Below, piece by piece: positions 25,601 to 36,600 of a stretch of DNA of 64,000 nucleotides. The stretch is taken from contig OZ017753.1 in NCBI GenBank assembly GCA_963969365.1, positions 62,001 through 126,000 of the forward strand, in the 5' to 3' direction. The translations under genes were made by a program, and so were the position numbers. Source of the stretch: Asterochloris sp. CNOR1 (lineage: Eukaryota; Chlorophyta; Trebouxiophyceae; Trebouxiales; Trebouxiaceae). The notes beneath the pieces were generated by a model, which saw nothing but the letters and a program-made list of their open reading frames with translations, did no database searches and was not told the origin of the DNA. Positions within the stretch are counted from its first letter, which is position 1; every line of letters begins with the position of its first letter.

Positions 25601-28600
25601 GGTGCCAGGAATCTAAATGGGTCCTCAACGGGGGTGACTCTGGTTGCAGTGCTTGCCCCATTATTGCAGATGCAGAAGCGCAGCCAACTACAACTCCAGG
25701 TTGTACTTCATTCACACTCAGTAGCGCCACAAGCGGCCGTCAACAGCCAATGCGGAAACCAGGCAGCTTACCCTGCAACAGCAGCCACCCAGCAAGGCAT
25801 GCTGCATGCCTATCTATCTGCAGCTCCTGAAAATTCCCGGGCAAAGCCTCACCAGATGTTTCTATTTGTTGACTAGTCAACCTGGCAACAAGTGAGCTGG
25901 AGCAACCAGACACTTGCATTCTGAAAGTCCCTCGCTCAAGGAGAGTTTCTAGAGTCCCACTACGTACGAATGCAGCTGCCGGCAAGCTGTCGCAACTCAC
26001 CTCTGCGTATGCCTCTGGCAGCAGGCCGCACTGCAGCAGGAGACGCATCCCAATCCGCACTGCCTCCAGCCCGTGAGAGGCAGGCAGAGCCCCGCTGCTG
26101 CTGCCCTGCCGGGCCTGCAGCACTGCCAGGGCAGCCTGGGGTCGGGCCAAGTCCTCCAGGCGCTCGACAGCTTTGAAGGGCGTCCCAGGGCTGGCCACCC
26201 CTGCAGCACTGCACACTGCCTGTCAGTCACTGGGGGTCTGTCAATAGACGTCTGTGTCTCTCCTTGTCAGTGAGGCCATGAAGAGCTTGTCAGGGGTGGA
26301 GACCCCGGCTGTCCTCTTAAGTCAAGAGTCTGAAACTCAGCGTTGGAGCTCCTGATACTTGACAGTCCTGTAGGGCGTGCAAGGCTCTGCAACTCCCTGC
26401 CAACCAGAGCACAGCCGCGCCGAGGACATTCAGGCAAGGGCGCAAAGCAAGCCGACCCTGAGACAATGCAGCCTCGGGAGGTTTTCTTTAATTCCCTGCA
26501 GACCTGGTTATGCTGCGCAGTAATGACGGCTCTTTCACAAACCACCATAAGCAGTGCTCAGCAAACCATGCGCAGCACCCCAGGTGAGATGCACCTCGCA
26601 GCTCCATCAGGCTAAGCTTGCTGCATCAGCGCATGCATCCTCACAAGATGCCCATCACCTGTGTGGCTTGCATGATGCATGCCCAGCAACAGGCCGCACG
26701 AACAGCTGTCCAGTGCCTGACCTGGCAGCACCTGCGCAGCCTGCTCCAATGCTGCTGCGGCAGCCTGGTCCCCAACCGCAGCCTGATCCAGCTTCCACAG
26801 GCAGCGCCACTCTGTGACTTGACCCCTGCTCAAAGCAAAGTATCGCCTGCAAGCAGACATCACAGGGGCACAGTGTGCAGCTGGTTGCTGAGAGTTGAGC
26901 CTGAGCAGGCAGCAGCAGTGCCTGCAGGATGGGCGCTGACCCTGGTTGGAAAGGGGTTGTGAGTGGCATGCGTTTCAGCACTGTCAGGGCAAGAAGCCCT
27001 GCCTGGGCCTGAGTCACACCCCACATGGTGTGGCACAGACCAGTGTTTTTCAGAAGCTCCCACACACTGATAGATTTGTTTTCATAATTTGCAGAGCACA
27101 GAGAGTCAGGCCCCTGCTGCTCAGCTGTATATATGCACAGCAAGCTTGCCTACTTCGACCTCAAAACTTGAACTAGAAGCTAACAGCAGTGTCTGTCAGT
27201 TTGACTCACACGAAGTGCTCCACCTGGTCAGGCCCTGCAGTACCCGAGTCCAGCAGGTGGTACAGCAGCAGCCCCAGCTTGCTGCGCCAGCCTGCCAGAC
27301 CAGCAGCAGGCTCCAGGAACACAGCTTGGACGAGGGCCTCCAGGCTCTGAAAAGGGTAGGCCATTGGCTGATTGGGCACCTGCAAACATGACATTCACTT
27401 TGGCTGCTGGTAAATGCAGCTGGCAGAGGTAATGAAGAGGCTCAAACGATTAGGCCATTGGATGAGTAAGTGTCGGCACCTACAGATCAAAATGTTGCTT
27501 TGGCTATTGCTAAATGCGGCTGGGAAAGGTAGCAATGAGGCTTTAAGGGGTAAGCTGTCAGCTGAGAGGGTAGCTGCATGGCCAACTTCGCTGTCGGGGT
27601 GCTGAGAGTGGCAATGGTCAGCTGACATGAGGCAGCAGAGCCTGACATGCAGCCCTCTGCTTGACCAGCTGATTCCCTTATCAGCTCTGGGCCACTTGGT
27701 AAAGCCAGGAGGATGGACAGCTGCACAGACGACACTGTGGTGAGGCCCATGGGAGTCCATGTAACAGGAGGAGGCAGTGTCTTGAGGGACCTGCAGGTAC
27801 ACCCTGGTGCCCAGATCGACTGCTGGGTCTTGGGTCCTTCGCATGCTACAGATGGCGGCCAACGAGATGGACAGCTGCGCCATACACGCTGGACAGGTGC
27901 TGCAACGCTTCTGCAGAGCATCTGGCTACCCCTACGCTCTGCAGGTGCACGCATACAGGTGCGCCAGCCCACCTGGTGCTGTTTACAGCACGCACCCACC
28001 ACGCCACAGTGACCTGGCCATCTGTGAGAGACATGCTGCCATGGGTGCCTGCTGGTGGGGTCAGCATGCAGGGAGCAATGATGACCTGGGCCATGTGCAG
28101 TTTGCCAGAAGGCTGATACCCAGGCTCTGGTGCACGTCCCCATCCTGTGAACACGCAGGGGAAGCCCACCTGTGCCTTGACCTCTGCCAGGAGGTCGTCC
28201 ACAAACAGGGACCCGCACGCGCGGGAGCGGGCCTGGTTCAGCTTCCTCTGCCAGTCTGCTTGACTAGCATGCATGGGCTCGCTCAGGGAAACGCTGCCCA
28301 GAAACGAGAGCACCTGCAGGCGGAGCCAATGCAGACATGCTCAAAATCTGCTAAACACATGCTGCATCAGTCGCAGCACCCCTACGGCACTTTCTTGTTG
28401 GCCACTCTCTGAGGGTTGCGCTGCCTAGAGACATCTGCAGAAACATAAGCAGGTGGCTGTCACCTGAATGACCAAAGGGCTGCCTAGTGTGCGCAGGCAG
28501 CTGCACAGTGTGCTGTGAGGGGAAGATCACACTCTCTATTTGCAGACTGCCAGGCATAGCATGTAGGGCATAGGTCCTGGCCAGACCCCTACAATAACTT

Positions 28601-30422
28601 CCAGACTCAGGCATTCAATGCCCTTCCCAAGGGGCGCTGGCTGAGCAGACATGATAACAGTAGGGTGCCAGAGCTAAACAGGAAGGCTCGGCAGGCAAGG
28701 AGGCAAAGCCAGTGATTGAAAGTCAGGCAGCCCACCTGTGCAGCCTGCAGCAGACCCTCCACCTGCCTGCAGCCACGGAGGCATGGACATCAGTCTTGCA
28801 TGCCACATAAGCAGTTATGCATGGCAGGTCTGTCATGCATTCACAGCAGGCAGGACAACGGAGTATCACAACAAACACCACGGCTATGGCTGAGACCCTG
28901 CACTGCAATGCTGCCAGCAGGTTCACCGACGTCCAGTGTGCGTCACGGTGCGCCGGCAGAAAGACCGGGCTCCGCAACATGGCTCTGTGATGGCATGGGG
29001 CCTGGCACTGCCTCACGGTGAATGGGCTGAGGCTGCCTGTTCCAGAGCCTTCTCCCTTCTCACTCTCCTTTCTCTTTCCCTCTTGCGCCAGCACCTGGCC
29101 GCCTCCTGAGCTGTGTTCTGTGCAACATCAGCTCTGTCTACCGCCCAATGATGCATGCTGCATAGGGATGCCTCACCTGGCAGCCTCCTGAGCTGCTCTT
29201 TGCGCACCCTCAGCTCTGGCCCCTGCTTGATCCTTCCCGGCGCTGCCAAGCACCTGCAGCCACAACAGCAGAGCTGCAAGTCAGAACCCAGTGGCATGGC
29301 TAAGACAACAGATGCATGCAGAGCATGGCCGCGGTCGCCCAGTACTATTTCTGCATGCACCTGGCTGTCCCATGCCAGGCCCTCGCTGCACTGCCCAGCA
29401 CCGGCTGTGTGCATGGCAATGCTGCTGGCATGCTGAGAGGCCAGTAGTCAGGCCAGCTGAGGGACCACAGTGGGTGCGTAGCGTGGCCGCGATTGCCCAG
29501 CAGTTTCCCTTTTGTCAGCCCCTCCCCATCCACCAAGCGCGTCTGTGTGCATGGCAATGATAGTAGCATGCAGACAGGACACCAAGGTGGGCCAGCTGAG
29601 GCGGCAACATGGGTTGGCTGCACTGTGGTCACTCCATATCTTTTTTCATGCGCATGGCTGTGCACTGCAGGCATCATTAATGTTGGCATGCCATCACCAT
29701 GCCAATGGCAGATGGCACCTCCAAATTCAGCTCTGGCTGCATGTGCCTATACTCTGCCCTGGCCAGCATCAGGGATGATATGCTGTGTGAACAACAGAAG
29801 GTGCCTGCCTGGAAGACCGCCGCCAGACCCCTCAGTTGCGCAGATGCTGACAGAAGTTTGCCCCCTGCAGCCTGCTGGCTATCGGATCCCGAGGCTGGCC
29901 CGCCCCTCAGGCGTGCCTGGCTGGCAGGCAGCTCCCTGATGCACTCCTTGATCAAACTTTTGTAGTGGTGAAGTTTCATGGTCGCCCAGTCATTTACAAA
30001 TTTGCCATCGCGCATCTGAGTCTCCACGGCGTCGCTGCTGCCCTGCATGTCAGCCAGACAGCAATGCTGTGCATGCAGCAATCCTGCACAGGCAGTGTGC
30101 TTGGTACATTGGCAGCAGACTGATTGAGCAACTTGCTGAAGCATCGGGGGCATACCTGCTGGGCAAGGCAGACATCCTGCACAAAGCTGGCAATGATGCA
30201 GGCCAGGCCATGTTGCAGAGCCACTTGGAAAAGCTGCAGCAGTCGGTCTCCATCATTTCTGACAGGGCCACATGAAGGCTGCACCAGATTGACGCTGCAG
30301 CATTTCGTGTGGAGATCATGAAGCCTGCGATTTCCCCCAGATTGCTTGCGCAGCCAATACTTGGTTGGAGTCGTGGCAAGGTCAGACAGAGCAGCATGCC
30401 TTTGCTGCTGATTGAGCTCCAT
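22682..30422 (-). CDS. HOS1/ELYS-like protein without an evident RING
   Basis: Thirteen exons agree in phase: 30422-30156, 30042-29809, 29253-29177, 28766-28736, 28313-28170, 27379-27210, 26846-26722, 26200-26001, 25280-25110, 24467-24326, 23822-23686, 23202-22926 and 22758-22682 (TGA), about 683 residues. The protein follows Arabidopsis HOS1 in order along the ELYS-like helical region: LFQVALQHGLACII, FVNDWATMKLHHYKSLIKE, ACGSLFVDDLLAEV, AYPFQSLEALVQAVFLEP, LSRGQVTEWRCLWKLD, MRLLLQCGLLPEAYAE and LPLYFLQRSRLVEALHAYQE. HOS1 works at nuclear pores in mRNA export and, in plants, as an E3 ligase in cold signalling. The cysteine-rich RING of HOS1 should precede the first motif. Here the first exon starts with MELNQQQ and the formin 3' end lies only 190 bp upstream, so no space for a RING exon is visible. 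The donor after 29809 is GC and is the least certain join. Confidence 0.8.
23813..24262. repeat. Four dispersed copies of one acceptor plus exon start in a HOS1-like intron
   Basis: On the minus strand the sequence CCTGCAG followed by GGCCACAG or GGCCATAG recurs near 24258, 24131, 24003 and 23825. Only the last copy continues into a peptide that fits the HOS1 family (LQQLQQLMGAAAALVP). The others soon reach stops or lose similarity. They look like tandem copies of the 5' end of exon 23822-23686. Confidence 0.65.
24690..24747. repeat. Perfect inverted repeat with 27-nt arms and a 4-nt loop
   Basis: Arms 24690-24716 and 24721-24747 are exact reverse complements around the loop TGAC. The element lies in the intron between exons 25110 and 24467 of the HOS1-like gene and could fold into a long hairpin in DNA or pre-mRNA. 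Confidence 0.9.
25262..25520. repeat. Three-copy minisatellite, about 93 bp unit, containing a splice acceptor
   Basis: Units begin at 25262, 25355 and 25448 with GGCTGCAGCGCTGGC. On the minus strand each carries the acceptor and first codons of exon 25280-25110 (VRQRCS or VCQRCS). Only the lowest-coordinate copy continues as the exon (LPPAERRQQVEDLL); the other two sit in the preceding intron. Confidence 0.85.
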
Positions 30423-30612
30423 GGCGTTTGGTCAAAGAGACAGATCGTTCAAACCATCAGATTGGATTGCATAGAACACTGTCATGTTCAAGTTCATGAT
30501 GAAAACGGGGGCCAGCAGGCCAGCTAAACACAGAGGAGGGAGGGGGTTCTGGCAACACCATGGTGCAACCATATAAGTTATGCATCTAGCGTATGGGCCC
30601 TGCATACAGGTC

Positions 30613-33600
30613 TCAATTCTTCAAATGTTTCTCAAGCGTCCTGCACAGGGCCGCAGCCGCTCTATCAAACGCGTCTGCAAATGACAATGTGTGGGCAAAC
30701 AGCTGCGCTGCCTCTAACGCCGGTGGTTCGCCAAGCAGCACAGCCAACTTGCTGATGTTCTGATAGGTCTGCTCAGCCAACTCCCCCAAGGCAGCCTTGT
30801 GGTTCTGGGCATTCTCGAGGAACTCCCCGACCACGCCTGCAAAGCAGGACTCCTCCTCTGCCTCTCTGAGAGATTGGCCCACACTGCCAGCCCCCGCGTC
30901 GCTGTTGCCTGACCCCAGGCCATTGGTCTGCTGCGGTGATCGTGGGCTCTGCCGCAGCCTGCCCTTCAGCAGGGGGCTGCCCTGTGCGCCCCCAGCACTA
31001 ACCCCGACAGCAGCCGCCGGCTCCACACCATTGGCAGGGCCACCACCAGGGCTCGTCGCGCCCTGGTGGTCTGCTGCACCCTCGGCTGAGGCTCTGAGGG
31101 CGGCCGCCCCGCTGCCGGCCTTGAGGGCCTGCTCGTGCTCCTGCTTGGCAGCTGCCACGCCCAGGTCCACTGCTTTGAGGGCCTCCTGCATCTCCCCCTG
31201 CATCAGGGGGACAGGGGATGAGGTGACAGCAGATCAACCGCAGAGCAACAGATGTCGGCTGGATAAGGAACAGGCGGCCGGCGAGCAGGGGGATAGCCCC
31301 CAGGGGAGGCAGGACGCTGGCAGGGCAAGCCAGGCAGAGGTATGCTATGCTGTGGCAGCAACCACCCCTAGTGCCCCTTGAGCAAGGCACCATCTTCAGA
31401 GCGTCAGCAGGCTGCAACATCGTGCATGCAGGAGAGCGCCAGCAGCTTCTTTGCAGCCCCTGATGTATATGCAGCAAGCAATGTCATGCACAACTGTCAT
31501 GATGGCGCTGCCACATGGCACAGCCTGCCACAAAGCCTCCAACACAATGCAATCGGTTTGGAGGCTGTGCCATGGCCGCTGCTACTGGATGGGCTGTGAG
31601 CGCCAACTATACATACATCCAACCTGCATGCAGGCACCAGCACACCTGGACACGACCAGAAGCCTCCCGCACAGATCCCAGCTGGTCCGCCAGGTAGCCC
31701 CCGTGGTGCTTCGCCCACGCCTGGCGCTGCCGCTCCGTGCAGCTGCAGCCCGGCAGGAACCAACAACTCAGCGCCTCAGCAGCAACCGGGGCCGCCGCTG
31801 TGGTCTTGCAGCTCTGCCCGCCACTTTCTCGCGGCTTGTCTGATGAGACCACTCGCACACACAAGCAAAGCCAAGCCAGCAGCATGGACAACTCTGCATG
31901 GGGCTGCATAGAAAGAGCAGCACCAAGCGGGATTCATGGCCTTGCGGCACAGACGCTTACATTCCCTCGCATGACAGCACAACTCAAGTGGTCGAACCTG
32001 AGGAAGGTGGCCAACACCACCAGGAGCCGAGCCTGTGACACACAATCCATCAGTTCCACATGCTGTCGGTCGACAGCATGACCCAAGCAATGCCAGCAAA
32101 CCTTTTTGCATGCCCACCACTAGAAGCAGCACTTGCTCTCACATGCTGTCAGCTGCCAGCGCCACATGAGGCAACAACTGTGGCAGGGTCACCGCAGCAG
32201 TGGCAAAGCTCTCACCTGCTGTCGCCTGACAGCACGACCCAGGCAATAAACTCCAGCAGGGTGGCCACCTCTGGCACCACCGCTGCATGCTCCCGGCTCC
32301 CAGGTTTGACGCCATTTGCTGCAACTGGGGCCACTGGCCCATTGGCCTGGGGCTTGACAGCTGCCTCTGCCCCTGCTGGTGGCTTTGCAGAGTCTGCAGG
32401 CCCCTTGTCTGCCTGGTTGGAGGCAGGCTTGGTGACCTGCAAGCAACATAGATACGTATCTATATGGGTGTGTATGTACATCCATGATCAGAAATTGCAT
32501 GAACCTGCAACCATGGACAAAAATGGCAAGCAATGCAACAACATCTGCCCCCGCATGCAGGCTGCAAGTGCATGCACTACCGCAGCGTGCATCTGCAAAG
32601 ACGCCCAGGAAAGCACTCTTGAGGGCGGAGCAGCCTTTTGCCTACTGGAATGAACCCCAGAGCCTGACCTTGACGTCTGCGATCTTCAGGAGCGACTCCA
32701 GCTTGATGCCCTCTGCATTGGCACGCGGGGTGCCGGTGTTGAGGGCATTGCCTGTGGCCAGCACGGCGCGCAGAACTGCCTGCAGGCGCCGACTCTCGCT
32801 GACCTCGCGGCAGGCCTGGTTCACGCACTCGACTGAGGCCCTGGCAGACTTCACAAACCCCTGCAGGGCAGGCACAGGGTGTTGCTGCACCGGGCATGCA
32901 CTGCCCAGCCAAGGGGTGGACGCACTCCTCTTCGAGTAATTTGGGCATGCCGCACGCAAATTATAAATCCTGGCAGCCCGGGAAAACTTCCTGCATGGCA
33001 AAGGCAACATCTTACTGCACCAGGCATGCGCTGCCCGGCCTAGGGTTGGAGGGACTCTTGTGTAAAACGCTTGCGGCATGCAGAATGTGGTTTTGGAGTG
33101 CGTCTCACCTCGAACTGGTGTATCAAAATGAGGATGTTGATCTTGTTGGTGAGGCGGGGGACAGAGGCCATAATGTACAGGAATTGCTCAGGGGGGCTCA
33201 GCTCCTCAAAGGTCCCGCTGTAGCCCTGGAAGGCTCTCAGCTCATCCTCTTTAGGAGCAATCTGCAGCAGAAGCAGGCATGCTTATGTGTTAAGGCATAC
33301 GGCTGAAGGCCAGATGTGGCATTGCAACCCTCTACGAGCTCTGACACATGCATTGCCAGAGATTGTTAATGCATGCGGCGTGAGAGAAAGTGAAGCAGGG
33401 TCAGCATGATATGGGTCTCAGTCTAGGAAATCTGGTACTGCTTGCAGAAAGTTTGAGGGAGGATGCTTTTGAGAACCTCACAGGTTGCGTCACGCCACAC
33501 CATCCATGCAGCAATGCAACAGATGTAAGCATCAAGACAAAAAGGATACATGCATCAAGGCAGAGAGGTTTGCACAGTACTGCTGCACAGTTCATAAAGC

Positions 33601-36600
33601 ACTGCAGCATAGCATTACTGAAATGGTGGCTGACCCTGCAGCTGCCAATGGACACTGAGCCCCTTACCAACAGGGCCAAGGGATCTTACAAATGGTGTTC
33701 GTGACCCATTGCGGGCCCAGACTGACAGCAGGGTGAGGTCGCAACAAGCGCTTGCCTGCAGAAGTAGACTGAGGCGCTCCAGGCTGAGTCCATGACCCGT
33801 GACGAGGGCGCGGCGAATGCCCTCGGGGCCGCTCTTGAAGCTGGAAAACTGGGTGAGCATGATGGAGACGTTGTTGGCACGGGAGAGGGGGATGACCTTC
33901 ACTACCTGCTGCTGCTTGGCTGTGCTCTTGCCTGCAGGTCGACCAGGCAAGCTAAGCCTCCAGTACAGACCATTGCCTGCAGTGACATGCTGAGAGGCCC
34001 GCTACAAAAATCGTGACCTGCAGAAAAAGGCTGAGGCAAGGAACCCTGCTGTGAGAATTGACATTTTCATCTGCCCAGCAACAGCTGTATAGCTGGCCAC
34101 TCATGCAAGCATTGCCGCCTGGCGCTGCTGACAGAAGCCATGAAGTGTCCCTGCGAGAAAGAGGACATGCTGCAGATGCTGGCCCCAAGCATCATGGCTG
34201 TACTGTTGCAGGCAAGAGGCATTCTGCTGTGGATGCAGGCCTGACGCATCATGGCTGTCCTACCCCCTCTTGCTTTTACCACAGGCGGCGCATACCATGC
34301 TCATGCCTGTGAGCAGCATGGTGGTGAAGTAAGACCCCAGTGGAGGCATGGCATGCCTGTTCGACACCCTGCATATCTGCTTCTCCATATGATAGACAAG
34401 TACCCGCATTTCTTCCATAGGGGAATGTGCCAACCACAACAGCGTCCTCTCAGCAGAGCAACCATTCAGGGCCTGACAGCCTTGAGCACTGCACAACCCC
34501 TGGCAAAGTGCAGCAATGTGTGCCTAACACGGAAAGACCTGCACTCCCGCCATCTGGTCGCCACCCAGGCTGACCTGGTGCCAACTTCTTGGCGCTCTTT
34601 GCGGGGGAGGCTGTCTGAACAAAGAGGTGCTCCAGGGCGGCCATGTGCTGAGGCTGCAGCTCCGGCGGGGGCAAAGCCACCCGGCTCCAGATGTTGTCCG
34701 GCTTCTGGGGCAGCTTGCTCCAGAAAAAGGGGCGCAACTTCACACGGGGCTGCAGCACCTGCAGGGTGGGCAGCCACCACTCCGCCCGACTACCTGTTGA
34801 CATGCTTTCTCCTGGCTGGGTATTCTCTGCTCAGCACACCCACAAAGCAGGCATTTGGTGCACCAGCAGTGGTGCATGCCACCTGGCGCACAGCAAGGCT
34901 GGCTCTCTGACGATGAGGCAGGTGCCTGGGGAAGCAGCAGTGCTTGTCAACAACCCAGGGGCAGACAGTACATGCTGTCATCTGCGGAGAGGTGGCCCCG
35001 GCTGTGCGGTGTGCTGCATGAGGAGATAGCAAAAACAGCATCATCTCAACGGGTGATCAGGAGAGGAGTCAACAGGCAGGTGCCGTTTGTAGGGTATTTG
35101 TGGGGTTCTGCAGCAAATCAGTCCAGTCCCCAATGTCTGATGGGTTGTTTCCTCTAGGGCAGAATAGACGTGCTGTGCCGATCCCTGTGATGCGCACAGG
35201 GCGGAGGAGATGTGCACTTTGCAGGCAGTGCCAAGCAGGTTCCCAAGCTCGGCAACGCACCTGAGGTTTTGAAGGGGGAGGCGCGGGTGGAGAGCGTCCA
35301 CCTGCAGCCAACAATGGAAAATATGGCAAATATGCAATCTTGAAACGGAATGACAGGGCAGTAACACATCCATGCAATGGCTGAGATTGACAGCCCTGTG
35401 AACGGGCATGAGTGCCTGCAAAAGCCTGCATGAGCCATGCTGCCAATGTTGGGCCTCCACACTGCTGCTTCCCCAACTCCATAATTCCACGGCTGGACCC
35501 CAGGGTGCTGCAAGAAATGCAGAGCTTAAGAGGCGACACCCCAGCCCAGCCACAGTGCCTCCTGGCTTGTCCTGCAGCTTTAGCCCAACTGAAGGCAGGA
35601 CCTGTGAAAGCCAGGCCCGTGAGCAGTACCTGTCGGGCTGCAGCACAGCCCCTCTCACAGTCGTTATACAGGTGCACAGCAATACACGCTGACCTTTGTC
35701 CGCCTGTGAGAGGGGGCTGTGCTGCAGCCTGGCAGGTAATGCCCACACACGTGCAGAGCAAGCAATACAAGCGCACCTCTGGGCGAGGGCGGGGGAGGAG
35801 GGCGTGGCCCCTTGGCGGCCCCTGGGGGTGGGGGCGGTGGGGGTGCGCCAGGCCGCCGTGCGCCGCCTACAGACAGCACACCTCATTCCTGACACCGTTT
35901 GGGTCACGGGTAGTGCCAACTTCTCCTGCAGGTGGCACCTGCCTTGTGTGTCACAGGGCCACCAAGCTGGACTGGGGACTCGGCCCCCAGCTGTGGGTGC
36001 TGCCAGGCCTTTCGACATATTCCGAGTCTGAGAGTGGCGGCTAGATTCAGTGCAGAGATGCTGACCAGCAACTGGGTGCCTCTTGCAGGAGGCAGCCCCC
36101 ACCAAAGGTGCAGTCAAGTGCGCCTGTGCTGCTGGAACAGGTGAGATGGGCAGCTGTCGAAGAAGCACCAAGCAGTGGCAGACTCAGCAGCCGCAGAAGC
36201 TGTGTGTGTGAGTCACCTGGAGGCGGCGGAGGTGGTGGTGGCCCTGCCCTCAAGCCGCCTGCAGCAGGGAGTACGGTCAGAAACCCCCTGCTTGTCAGAT
36301 TGGGGTTGCAGGAAGTGCCTCAGCTCAAGGGGATGGTCAGCAAGACCCCTTGGCCTGCACGCTGAAGTGACAGTGTGCCAGCTATACAAGATCCTGAGGA
36401 GGGAGCGGCCGTGTGTGAGGAGCAGAAATGACCTGAGCAGTGGGCTGAGCCAGGCCTTGCCAGCTCAGTTGGCTGGCAGTCAGGACAGCAGATATGTGGA
36501 CTCAAGGAAGTGAACAGTGCTCACCTGGGGGTGGAGGGGGTGGCGGCGGTGCTCCAGCTCTCCTTGCTCCTGCGGCAAGGAGCACAGAGCAAGATATCAG

